In this document: positions 8,674 through 16,731 of the stretch, piece after piece
How positions within the stretch are numbered: position 1 is the stretch's first letter
Layout of the letters: the number at the start of each line of letters is the position of its first letter
Assembly: GCA_902779765.1 (NCBI GenBank)
Contig: CACZCQ010000013.1
Location: 31,829-95,828, forward strand
DNA length: 64,000 bases
Origin: an uncultured Bacteroidia bacterium
GTDB taxonomy: Bacteria > Bacteroidota > Bacteroidia > Bacteroidales > UBA932
Direction: 5' to 3'
Notes under the pieces: model-generated
Database searches by the model: none
What the model saw: the letters and a program-made list of their open reading frames with translations, nothing else
Told to the model about the DNA's origin: nothing
Program-made: the position numbers and the translations under genes

Positions 8674-10359
8674 TCAAGCAATGGCAAAAAGGACCAACAA
8701 CTGGGCAACCAGCACCCTCATGAACATCGATAGAGGATAAACCGTTGCATAATTCACGGAAGGATAATCAGTTCCATAAGCCCCTTGGGTAAAGGCAAGC
8801 ACGGCCGGGTCGGTTGTGCCGCCGGATATCAGGCCGCAGATCTGATAGAAATTCAACTTGCAGGCGTACCTGGCCACCAGGCCGATTACGAGTACCGGAA
8901 TGAAGGTAATGAGGGCGCCATAGAGTATCCACATGTAACCGCCCCCGATAATGGAACTGACGAAACCCTGGCCGGCGCCAAGTCCCACTGCAGCCATGAA
9001 GAAGGATATACCTATCTCACGGAGCATCATGTTGGCACTCTTGGTGGTGTAGATGGTTATCTTCCAGCTGGGGCCGAAATAACCGAGCAGTATGGCTATG
9101 ATCAGGGGGCCTCCGGCAAGTCCGAGTTTTATCGGCTCAGGAATGCCGGGGAACCTCAGAGGAATGCTTCCAAGGAGTACTCCGAGCGCGATGCCGAAGA
9201 ACAAGGGGATAAGGTTCGGCTTGTCAAGGTTGGTAGTCTTGTTCCCTACCAGGTCCGACACGGCATCGAGTCCCTGCTCCGGGCCGACTATCCTCAGGCT
9301 GTCACCCATCTGCAGGATAAGGCCGGGCCTGGCGACCAGGTCGATTCCAGCCCTGGTTACCCTGGTCACGCTGACTCCGAACTTCGTCCTGATATTCAGA
9401 TCCTTGAGTTTGGTTCCGGTCAGGGACGGCCTGGTGACGACAACGCGCCTGGTGGCAGTCTTGAAATCAATCTTCTGCCAGTCCTTGAGGTGCATGGGGA
9501 CCTCCTTCCCGAAGAGGATGCGGATATGGTCGACATCGCTTTGGGTAGTCACTATCAAGAGTTTGTCTCCCTTATGAAGGACGGTGTCGGGACCGGGGAT
9601 GGATATGACCCCGTCATGAAGTATCCTGGACACCACGAAATCCCCTGCAATGCCATCGGTCACATGGGAAAGCTTCTGACCGAAGACAGCCGGATTCTCC
9701 ACCTCGCAGTGCATCCTCCTGGCATTGCCTTCCACCTCGTCTTCCTTTTCCAGTTCCGTTCTCTCCTGTTCCAGATCCACCTTGAACAGAGATCTGAACA
9801 ATATCATCAGTCCGATTACCAGAAGGACACCCAGAGGATAGGCCACGGCATATGCGGAAGCCAATCCTGAGGTTGCATGCGTCACTTCCGAGGAAAGGAT
9901 TCCGTCGGCCCGCATCGCATCACCAAGAGTCTGCTGGGCGGCACCCAGTCCGGGAGTATTCGTAACGGCTCCTGACATTACTCCGACCATCGTCTTCAGG
10001 TCCTCACCGGTCACGAAATGGATGCACAGAGTCACCACCACGGCCAGAAGCACCAGGCAAAGCGCCAGGAGGTTGAGCTTGAGTCCACCTTTCTTGAAGG
10101 AATGGAAGAAACCGGGACCGACCTGGAGTCCTATGGAAAAGATGAAAAGGATCAGGCCGAAATCCTTCATGAAGCTCATGACGGTGGAGTCGACCCTGAC
10201 TCCGAAATGGCTCAGTACTATGGCTACGAAAAGGATCCATGTGGAACCGATCGAAACCCCTTTGACCTTGAAACGTCCGAGCCATAGCCCGAAGCCGATA
10301 ACTACGGCAAAAACCAGGATGGAATGGGCGATCCCAGGGCCCAAGAACAATTCTTTCAT
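8674..10359 (-). CDS. YidE/AspT-family putative transporter with two TrkA-C domains
   Basis: 561 residues in the AspT/YidE/YbjL (AAE) layout: about five N-terminal membrane segments, a central cytosolic stretch (about 200-375) with two TrkA-C (RCK-C) modules (GPDTVLHKGDKLLIV; RPGLILQMGDSLRIVG), then about five or six more membrane segments. GAVTNTPGLGAAQQTL and SGGTTDPAVLAF are the duplicated signature loops. Family members exchange amino or organic acids; the substrate here is unknown. It overlaps the upstream HU-like gene by 4 bp (ATGA). Confidence 0.9.
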   Translation of the reverse strand: MKELFLGPGIAHSILVFAVVIGFGLWLGRFKVKGVSIGSTWILFVAIVLSHFGVRVDSTVMSFMKDFGLILFIFSIGLQVGPGFFHSFKKGGLKLNLLALCLVLLAVVVTLCIHFVTGEDLKTMVGVMSGAVTNTPGLGAAQQTLGDAMRADGILSSEVTHATSGLASAYAVAYPLGVLLVIGLMILFRSLFKVDLEQERTELEKEDEVEGNARRMHCEVENPAVFGQKLSHVTDGIAGDFVVSRILHDGVISIPGPDTVLHKGDKLLIVTTQSDVDHIRILFGKEVPMHLKDWQKIDFKTATRRVVVTRPSLTGTKLKDLNIRTKFGVSVTRVTRAGIDLVARPGLILQMGDSLRIVGPEQGLDAVSDLVGNKTTNLDKPNLIPLFFGIALGVLLGSIPLRFPGIPEPIKLGLAGGPLIIAILLGYFGPSWKITIYTTKSANMMLREIGISFFMAAVGLGAGQGFVSSIIGGGYMWILYGALITFIPVLVIGLVARYACKLNFYQICGLISGGTTDPAVLAFTQGAYGTDYPSVNYATVYPLSMFMRVLVAQLLVLFAIA

Positions 10360-11063
10360 GACAGCGGATGATTGATGATCCTGAGTTCCTCAGGAGAGTA
10401 TAGGATGGAATCCAGCAATCCCGGCGTGAATTTCACCATGATGAAGAATACGATGAAGAAAAGGGCGACAGCGCATACGATGAACAGGGGTATCACGAAA
10501 GCCCAGTTCACCGGGCCCTTCGTGCGTACCGGTTCCTCCCGGACGAAAGCATCCTCGGGTTCAACTGCTTCGACCGGAGCGGATTCGACTATCTCCTGAA
10601 GGTCCTGGACCGCGGCGGCGACTTCTTCCGGGGTCTCCTCATGCGTCTTCAGGGAAACAGGTTCCAGGCCGTAGCCGTACGGGTAAATGTCCAGTTCTTC
10701 ATCGGCAATGAAGAAAAAAGTATTCTCCTTCGTCGCCCTCAGCCTGCCCAGTCCGGGCATGGGTACTACTTTCTTGGCTTGCAAGGTCTCCCTCAGTCCG
10801 TTCAGGAAGTCGGTGAGAATCCTGCGGGAGGTTTCCGGATCGGTCCCGTTGGTCTCCGAATAGAACCGGACCAGCATATCGTCTTCTTCATTCCAACGCT
10901 GGCGGAATGACAGGCGGCGGTATGGTGGATTGATGGTGTAGCCTTTGTCCGAGAATGAAGAGGGTACCAATTCCGAAACGAACGTTCCTACTCCTGGCAA
11001 CGTAACTTCATCGTTGTCAAGAATAAGGTTCTTGACTATGTCCGAGAAAAGGTCGATGTCCAT
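10356..11063 (-). CDS. HU-CCDC81-like domain protein with one membrane segment
   Basis: 235 residues from ATG 11063. The N-terminus (DIDLFSDIVKNLILDNDEVTLPGVGTFV) and a second half-repeat (LRETLQAKKVVPMPGLGRLRAT) match the HU-CCDC81 type of IHF/HU-like fold found in Bacteroidota. An acidic linker and one strong membrane segment (about 188-215) follow, with no SPOR domain. The ATG at 11084 is possible, but the only visible promoter -7 box (11086-11093) lies one base before it, so the RNA would start inside it; 11063 also fits the usual family start. First gene of the amino-sugar operon; a tRNA-Asn promoter diverges from it. Confidence 0.75.
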   Translation of the reverse strand: MDIDLFSDIVKNLILDNDEVTLPGVGTFVSELVPSSFSDKGYTINPPYRRLSFRQRWNEEDDMLVRFYSETNGTDPETSRRILTDFLNGLRETLQAKKVVPMPGLGRLRATKENTFFFIADEELDIYPYGYGLEPVSLKTHEETPEEVAAAVQDLQEIVESAPVEAVEPEDAFVREEPVRTKGPVNWAFVIPLFIVCAVALFFIVFFIMVKFTPGLLDSILYSPEELRIINHPLS

Positions 11064-11085
11064 CTCAAGCTTCAGATTATTCATA

Positions 11086-11093
11086 CAAAGGTA
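11086..11093 (-). promoter_or_regulatory. -7 box TACCTTTG for the HU-like gene
   Basis: TACCTTTG on the minus strand matches the Bacteroidota -7 consensus TAnnTTTG. No TTTG is seen at the ideal -33 spacing. It stands back to back with the tRNA-Asn promoter. Confidence 0.5.
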
Positions 11094-11115
11094 CACAAAA
11101 AAATGTTCAAAAATA

Positions 11116-11146
11116 TTTGGATAAATGTGTTTTTGTTGTACCTTTG
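11116..11146 (+). promoter_or_regulatory. Promoter of tRNA-Asn
   Basis: TTTG (11116-11119), 19 bases, TACCTTTG (11139-11146): an exact match to the Bacteroidota housekeeping promoter, 23 bases before the tRNA. Confidence 0.88.
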
Positions 11147-11169
11147 CAATCCCGAACGGGGATTAACCT

Positions 11170-11243
11170 TCCTCAATAGCTCAGTTGGTTAGAGCACCTG
11201 ACTGTTAATCAGGGGGTCGCAGGTTCAAGTCCTGCTTGAGGAG
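11170..11243 (+). tRNA. tRNA-Asn (GTT)
   Basis: 74 nt with a TCCTCAA/TTGAGGA acceptor stem, D-arm AGCTCAGTTGGTTAGAGC, anticodon GTT at 11204-11206, and T-arm GGTTCAAGTCC. CCA is not encoded. Promoter and terminator flank it, so it is a monocistronic tRNA gene. Confidence 0.97.
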
Positions 11244-11247
11244 CAAG

Positions 11248-11280
11248 AAAAAGCACCAGCAGCAATGCCGGTGCTTTTTG
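11248..11280 (+). terminator. Intrinsic terminator of tRNA-Asn
   Basis: Ten-base stem AAAAAGCACC (11248-11257) / GGTGCTTTTT (11270-11279) with a T-rich tail, four bases after the tRNA. Confidence 0.9.
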
Positions 11281-11522
11281 TTTTATATGCTTGGTTGCAA
11301 AATAGTTGCATAGGGCGTTTATCAGAACGTTTCTCTTTCCTCAACACCATCATCAGGGGAAATGACAATCCCGTTTCCATAGGGTATTTAACCCGTTCTA
11401 CGATTTGAGGTGACATTGGGGATATCCAGGTCCTGTCAGATATAGCTTGTAAGTTTTCCGGACCTCATTGGAAAACTGTATATTATTGATTATAATTGTA
11501 TTTGAATAAAATCAGAACACAT

Positions 11523-12609
11523 ATGAAACGTTTATTTTCATTCCTCGCAGTCGCCCTTCTTGCGATGACAAGTTTATCCGGACAGGAACTCGCTAATTTC
11601 GCCAGAGGCGGTAATGCTCCCCGCATAGTTTCGCCCGAGGTAAAGGAAGGCAAGGTTACTTTCCGCCTGAATGCCAACTACGCCACCCGCGTCCAGCTCT
11701 CCGGCAACTGGTTGGCTGATCCACGGACCGGTGCCATCGACATGGTCAAGGGAGAAGGAGGTATTTGGGAAGTTACCATCGATGCTCCGGAACCGGAAAT
11801 CTACACCTACAACTTCATTGTGGACGGGGTTTCAGTCAATGACCCGCTTAACGATAAGGTCCAAAGGGACGGCACACGTTACTTGAACATGCTTTTCATC
11901 CCAGGTGAACGCAGCGAAAATTACTATGAAGCCAAGAACCACGGTTCAGTCACCTTCCGTTGGTACGACAGCCCGAGCCTTTCCCGTCCTCTACCTTCTC
12001 CACGGCGGTGGCGGTGACGAAGAGGCATGGATTTCAATGGGCCGCGCCGCACAGATCCTGGATAACCTCATCGAGAAAGGGCTCGCCAAACCTATGATAG
12101 TGGTCATGCCTAACGGCAACCCCAACCAGCAGGCAGCCAACATCCTTGGCCTCAGCACCATCACCATGGACCGTCAGGATCCCAAATGGCAGAACGCATA
12201 TGTAAACAGCCTCGTCAAGGATATCATCCCGTTCATCGACAAGGAATACCGCACCATCGCCAAGGCATCCGGCCGTGCAATAGCCGGTCTGTCAATGGGG
12301 GGTGGGCACACCACATCTGCCACCATCCTTTATCCCGGAGTGTTCGATTACATATGCCCCCTCAGCTGCGGCATCCGCGAGAGCGACCACTTGGATGCGG
12401 ACCTGCAGGGTATAAAGAAAGCAGGCTACAAACTATATTGGATCGGAGTAGGCAAAGAGGACAGTATGGCATATCAAAGGTCCCTGTTCCTGGATGAGGT
12501 GCTTACGAAGAATGGCATGCCTCACACCCTGTATGTCAGCGAGGACGCACATGTCTGGAAGAACTGGCGCCTGTACCTGAACACCTTTGCCCAACTGCTA
12601 TTTAAATAA
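11523..12609 (+). pseudogene. CE1-type esterase with E-set domain, broken by an internal deletion
   Basis: A signal peptide (MKRLFSFLAVALLAMTSLSG) and an N-terminal glycogen-binding-like E-set domain (VQLSGNWLADP, YTYNFIVDGV) read in one frame to about 11980. The alpha/beta-hydrolase part (FPVLYLLHGGGGDEEAW, nucleophile in AGLSMGGGHT, catalytic His in EDAHVWKNWR) reads in another frame from about 11981 to the stop at 12609. At the join, RWYDSPSL runs straight into FPVLYLLHG. Intact relatives have roughly 20 residues there (the strand carrying a YTPPGY-like motif), so this looks like a deletion that also shifts the frame, not a single-base slip. Function in relatives: feruloyl or acetyl ester removal from plant polysaccharide. 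An assembly error is possible. Confidence 0.8.
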
Positions 12610-12634
12610 AGATCAGAAAGATAAATGCTAGCTG

Positions 12635-12724
12635 TTAATCCCTCTTGAGCATTTTGTAGTATACACCGTCACGAACGCTGGGACCGAAAGTTTTCCCGAC
12701 CAATTCACGTGTGGATAATATTAT
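12635..12724 (-). pseudogene. Possible C-terminal remnant of a lost gene
   Basis: On the minus strand, about 28 codons read to a TAA at 12635-12637 and contain RELVGKTFGPSVRDGVYY, protein-like in composition, with no start or upstream body; the frame simply begins just past the end of the CPBP gene. It may be the tail of a deleted gene. The family is not recognised and the evidence is weak. Confidence 0.3.
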
Positions 12725-12736
12725 AAGTCGCTGTTT

Positions 12737-13381
12737 CTAAATAGGCAATATCACGAAGACCAGGACGTCCCAGAGGGCGTGACTGATTATGAGGGCCGGG
12801 AGGGCCTTGGGACACAGGCGGTAGATGAAGCCCCATACGAGTCCGGCCACCAGGGCGGCCATTACCAGCATGAAATTGAACGACCAGATGTGTACCAGGG
12901 CATATACCACCGCCGTCAGCAGGAAGGCGAAGTCCTCGGGGTGCCTGCCGCCAAGTGTCCTCGACAGGGTCCGCTGGACATATCCCCTCCAGAAGAGCTC
13001 CTCGGCAGGCCCGATCAAAAACAGCAGCAGGAGGCCTATCGTCCATGTGGGAAGACCGTGTTTCATGGAATATACGGCATCCACCTCCGTGCGAGCAAAG
13101 TCGAAAATCCAGGAGGAAGCCTTGTCCCCTATCCAGAATATTCCCCAAAGGAAGAATGCTAGTGCTATACCTCCGAGAATCTGGAGCATGGGCCTTTCAA
13201 TCCTCGACAGTTCCTGCCTGTCCGGAGTGAATGCAAGTCCAAGGGAAGTGAGTATCACCGCGGAGCAGGACATTACTATCCAGAAATTGGGGCGTCCCTG
13301 GGTCCAGGGGCTGAACATGTAGAACCACAGGAGAGCCGCGGTCGCTACTGCGAGAAGCAGGTTCCTCCTGTCCCTTGTCAT
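12737..13381 (-). CDS. CPBP-family intramembrane metalloprotease
   Basis: 214 residues, about six membrane segments. The CPBP (Abi, CAAX-protease-like) motifs are present in order: EELFWRGYV (paired Glu and Arg), then a His in ALVHIWSF and HALWD near the C-terminus. In other organisms the family acts in prenyl-protein processing, bacteriocin immunity or cleavage of membrane proteins; the substrate here is unknown. It starts inside the stop of the UbiA-family gene (ATGA overlap), so the pair is translationally coupled. Confidence 0.88.
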   Translation of the reverse strand: MTRDRRNLLLAVATAALLWFYMFSPWTQGRPNFWIVMSCSAVILTSLGLAFTPDRQELSRIERPMLQILGGIALAFFLWGIFWIGDKASSWIFDFARTEVDAVYSMKHGLPTWTIGLLLLFLIGPAEELFWRGYVQRTLSRTLGGRHPEDFAFLLTAVVYALVHIWSFNFMLVMAALVAGLVWGFIYRLCPKALPALIISHALWDVLVFVILPI

Positions 13382-14277
13382 AGCAGGCCGGCTATGAACA
13401 GCCCGATCGAAAGCAGGCCGGAGAATGCCATCTGGAGTTTGGCGGAGGCCTGGTCAAGACCGCTCATCGCTTCAAGTCCTTCCTTTTCAAATCCGGCAGC
13501 CTTCTTGAAATTCTTCCAGGCGGGAACGGCCGCTATCAGGCTTATGAGGGCAAGCGGATGCAGCCAACCTGCGATGACCGAAACGATAACGCAAAGGAAG
13601 GGAATCACCATGTAGGCACGGTAGAGGATGCTTGAAGCCTTCAGGCCGATGGCCATCGCGAAGGTCTTGATCCCGGCATCGCGGTCGGAAACGGTGTCAT
13701 AGGTATTGTTGGCATGCAGCACGGACACCGTAATGATTCCGATAGGCAAAGACAGGATGAGGGCCTCGGGGCAGAACCGCCCTGTCAGGGCATAGGCCGT
13801 TCCGAACACCGTAAGGACTCCGAATATTATGAATATGTCAAGGTCTCCCAATGCATTGAACTTTAAGAAGGAATACAGCATCGTCAGCAGGACGCCGATT
13901 CCTCCTATCAAAAGCAGTCCCGGGCCGGTCATCTTGAATATGACAAGGCCGACGATGATTCCCGCAACGAAAAGGATTAAGCTGAAACGGAGATACTCCT
14001 TAGGCTCGAATTTGTGGAACACGAGGTTCGGAACGGCAAACGCGTTCTCGTTGTCGACTCCGCTGCGGTAGTCGAACCAGTCGCTGAGCACATTACCTGC
14101 AGAATGCAGGAGTACGACACCCAGAAGACAGAGCAGAAGGATCAGATAAGGCCGGAATCCTCCGGGAATGAGCCCGCGGCTGAAAAGATAGGCGAAAGTA
14201 GCGATTACAGGCATCGTGGAGACTGCGAACGACCAGTATCTGGTTACCACGAACCATTCTTTTACGGAATGTTTCAT
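13378..14277 (-). CDS. UbiA-family prenyltransferase (MenA-like)
   Basis: 299 residues from ATG 14277, eight or nine membrane segments. Both Asp-rich motifs of the UbiA superfamily are visible: NVLSDWFDYRSGVD and NNTYDTVSDRDAG, which bind the prenyl diphosphate through magnesium. The spacing and Bacteroidales context suggest 1,4-dihydroxy-2-naphthoate prenyltransferase (MenA) of menaquinone synthesis, but no other men gene is nearby. A longer open frame to 14325 would overlap the upstream gene by 40 bp and is rejected. Confidence 0.82.
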   Translation of the reverse strand: MKHSVKEWFVVTRYWSFAVSTMPVIATFAYLFSRGLIPGGFRPYLILLLCLLGVVLLHSAGNVLSDWFDYRSGVDNENAFAVPNLVFHKFEPKEYLRFSLILFVAGIIVGLVIFKMTGPGLLLIGGIGVLLTMLYSFLKFNALGDLDIFIIFGVLTVFGTAYALTGRFCPEALILSLPIGIITVSVLHANNTYDTVSDRDAGIKTFAMAIGLKASSILYRAYMVIPFLCVIVSVIAGWLHPLALISLIAAVPAWKNFKKAAGFEKEGLEAMSGLDQASAKLQMAFSGLLSIGLFIAGLL

Positions 14278-14285
14278 AATACTGA

Positions 14286-15134
14286 TCAAAAACTTGATGA
14301 AATCTTGTTGAAATAATCCATGCATTCACGGATGTCAGGAACGGAATTGTCCCAGTTGTACTCGTACTCGATGGCAAAGTATCCCTTGAATCCCTGTTCC
14401 CTGAGAATCGTGAGCATCGCCGGGACATCGAGGACGCCTGTCCCCCAGACCACATCGTGGGGGCCGCCCTCGGCATCTTCAGGGGCGATATCCTTGAAAT
14501 GCAGGGAAATTATCCTGCCGTCCAGTTTTCTCAGGCACTCCAGATGATCCAGTCCGCACCTTTTCCAATGTCCGACATCGGCACAAGACCCAAGCCTGGC
14601 TGATCTCCCGGAAACCGCAGCCAGAAGGCTGTCCGGAGTCCAGTAAGTCGATGGCCTGGGATGGTTGTGGACGGAAACCGCGATACCATATTCATCGGAC
14701 AGTTTCTCGACGAGATTCCAATCCTCCATGGGAGGCTCGGCGGAAATGTATTCAAGTCCCATGGCCCTTGCGAATTCGAATTCCTTCTCCCATTCGGAAG
14801 GGTCGGAGGGTACGAATACTCCGGAGCCTACGATCCTGACGCCCTTGGATGCCGCGAGTTCGAGGACCTCCTTCCGGGTCTGCCCATCCATAGCATAGCC
14901 GAAGGTCTGGTCTCCCCATTTTCCGCCCAGTTTATGACCGGGATATGCTTCGATATACTTGACACCCAGTTCCGCAGTCTTGTCCAAAGCCTCCTCGAAG
15001 GAGAATTTGTGGAAGGTGTATGACTGCATGGCGAGTTTCCACCCGAGTTTTTCGGCAGCGGTCTGCCTGGGAGCGCAACCGATGGCAGCGACAGCTATCG
15101 CAGCGGCTGCCAGGAACATTCCGATTCTAGTCAT
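14286..15134 (-). CDS. Sugar phosphate isomerase/epimerase-like TIM-barrel lipoprotein
   Basis: 282 residues. The start at ATG 15134 gives a lipoprotein signal with lipobox AIGC (Cys about 20) and overlaps the upstream stop by 8 bp. The rest is an AP-endonuclease-2-type TIM barrel (KYIEAYPG, VSVHNHPRP, SCADVGHWKRCG, ISLHFKDIAP, YFAIEYEYNWD) with the metal-binding His, Glu and Asp positions of the xylose-isomerase-like superfamily. An exported member paired with a Tat-type Gfo/Idh oxidoreductase suggests periplasmic sugar conversion. Substrate unknown. Confidence 0.85.
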   Translation of the reverse strand: MTRIGMFLAAAAIAVAAIGCAPRQTAAEKLGWKLAMQSYTFHKFSFEEALDKTAELGVKYIEAYPGHKLGGKWGDQTFGYAMDGQTRKEVLELAASKGVRIVGSGVFVPSDPSEWEKEFEFARAMGLEYISAEPPMEDWNLVEKLSDEYGIAVSVHNHPRPSTYWTPDSLLAAVSGRSARLGSCADVGHWKRCGLDHLECLRKLDGRIISLHFKDIAPEDAEGGPHDVVWGTGVLDVPAMLTILREQGFKGYFAIEYEYNWDNSVPDIRECMDYFNKISSSF

Positions 15135-16653
15135 TTGGCATGTCAGGTAATGAGTATCCATTATGGTAGGTATGGCGGACCCATTCTTCAGCCATCTCCT
15201 TTGCATTGAACTCGGCATACCTGCGGTCGAACCGTGGATCGCCGTCGATGACCTTGAAGTCGTCGTAATTGACTATCCGGATCTTGTCGGTATCCGAAAT
15301 ATTGGTGAAGCGCATGGCCTCTCCGTCCCATTTCAGTTCGCGATGGAGGCCGGTGGGGCCGGACAGGCGTACGGCCAGGACACCCATATCCACCATCTCG
15401 GTGAAGGGACCTGAGATCTGGAAATTCGAGGATGTCTCCACGCGGTTCTCGGGAGATTCCTTGCAGGCGCGGATCCAATCCTGTTCGTGGGCATTCGTGC
15501 TCCAGATGTCGCCGTTCCCTCCGGGGACCCTCCTGATGACAGGCTTGGGTTCCTTGAAGAATTCCATTGACGACTCGGGCAGTAGCATCGGCTTCAGTCC
15601 ATAGCAGCCGGCCATTATCTTGCCCTTTGTCCCTACGAATATGAGTCCTCCGTTCTCGTCTCCCATCATCTGACCGTCCGGAAGCTCTTCGGGACGCTGA
15701 GGGAGGAGTCCTCCGTCGTACCAGTGGACCTTGACCTCCGGCATCCTGACATTGCCCTTGGGAGCACGGGCCGGGAAGGTATAGGTAATGGTTTCGGCGT
15801 GAGGCGGGGAATAAAGGTTGCTGAGGGTGGAACTTGCCATGACGCTGGTAGGATACTTGATTCCCAGGGCCATGACGATGGGATCCATGATATGGCAGGC
15901 CATGTCGCCGAGGGCTCCGGTACCGAAGTCATAGAATCCTCTCCAGTTCCAGGGCGTGTATGCAGGATCGTAAGGTCTCATCTCGGCGGGTCCGATGAAG
16001 AGGTCCCAGTCAAGTGTCTTGGGAACCTTGACGCCTCCCGCAGGCTGCATAAGTCCCTGTGGCCAGATAGGACGGTCGGTCCAGGCATGGACCTCGTAGA
16101 CGTCCCCTATGACGCCGGACCATATCCATTCGGAAAGCTGACGGCAGTCGTCGAACGAATTACCCTGGTTGCCCATCTGGGTGGCCACCTTGTATTTCCT
16201 GGCGAGTTTTGTCAGAAGGCGTGCCTCATATACCGAATGGGTAAGAGGTTTCTGGACATATACATGCTTGCCCAGTGTAATCGCATTGGCTGCGATAACC
16301 GCGTGGGTATGGTCAGGAGTGGCCACGACGACAGCGTCAATGTCCTTGCCCATCTGGTCCAGCATCACCCTCCAGTCCTTGAAACGCCTGGCGGAAGGAT
16401 AGTCGTTGAATGTCTTCATGGCATAGCTCCAGTCCACGTCGCAGAGGGCGACGATGTTCTCCGTCGCCATATTCTTCAGGTTCCTGCGGCCTACACCGCC
16501 GATTCCCACTCCCGCGATGTTCAGCCTGTCACTGGGAGCCACATGTCCCAGTGTCTTCCCAAGGACATGGCTTGGCACGATGGTAAATGCAGCGGCGCCT
16601 GCAGCTGCAGTGAGACCCGTTTTGATAAAGTCCCTTCTGGTATACTCTTTCAT
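15127..16653 (-). CDS. Gfo/Idh/MocA-family oxidoreductase with Tat-type signal
   Basis: 508 residues. The start at ATG 16653 gives KEYTRRDFIKTGLTAAAG, a twin-arginine type signal (here TRRDF) seen in exported Gfo/Idh proteins. The NAD(P) Rossmann core follows (IAGVGIGGVGRRNL, VVVATPDHTHAVIA, KHVYVQKPL with the catalytic Lys) and the C-terminal substrate domain includes GALGDMACHIMDP. Family reactions are NAD-dependent sugar or inositol oxidation; some exported members are glycosidases of the GH109 type with bound NAD, so hydrolysis is an alternative. It overlaps the TIM-barrel gene by 8 bp. Confidence 0.9.
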   Translation of the reverse strand: MKEYTRRDFIKTGLTAAAGAAAFTIVPSHVLGKTLGHVAPSDRLNIAGVGIGGVGRRNLKNMATENIVALCDVDWSYAMKTFNDYPSARRFKDWRVMLDQMGKDIDAVVVATPDHTHAVIAANAITLGKHVYVQKPLTHSVYEARLLTKLARKYKVATQMGNQGNSFDDCRQLSEWIWSGVIGDVYEVHAWTDRPIWPQGLMQPAGGVKVPKTLDWDLFIGPAEMRPYDPAYTPWNWRGFYDFGTGALGDMACHIMDPIVMALGIKYPTSVMASSTLSNLYSPPHAETITYTFPARAPKGNVRMPEVKVHWYDGGLLPQRPEELPDGQMMGDENGGLIFVGTKGKIMAGCYGLKPMLLPESSMEFFKEPKPVIRRVPGGNGDIWSTNAHEQDWIRACKESPENRVETSSNFQISGPFTEMVDMGVLAVRLSGPTGLHRELKWDGEAMRFTNISDTDKIRIVNYDDFKVIDGDPRFDRRYAEFNAKEMAEEWVRHTYHNGYSLPDMPND

Positions 16654-16671
16654 ATCGGATAATTGTTTATT

Positions 16672-16679
16672 CAAAGATA
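16672..16679 (-). promoter_or_regulatory. -7 box TATCTTTG for the Gfo/Idh operon
   Basis: TATCTTTG on the minus strand, 18 bases before the Gfo/Idh start codon, fits TAnnTTTG. The -33 element is not clear. Confidence 0.55.
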
Positions 16680-16731
16680 ATAAATAATTGTCTATTTTTA
16701 TATCGGGAAATAATAGAATCCCGTTTTGAAT

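Noticed and set aside
11244-11522. Possible integration scar downstream of tRNA-Asn
   Set aside because: No repeat of the tRNA 3' end and no integrase remnant can be seen; a short minus-strand frame here overlaps the tRNA itself. Apart from the tRNA terminator the stretch shows nothing supportable.
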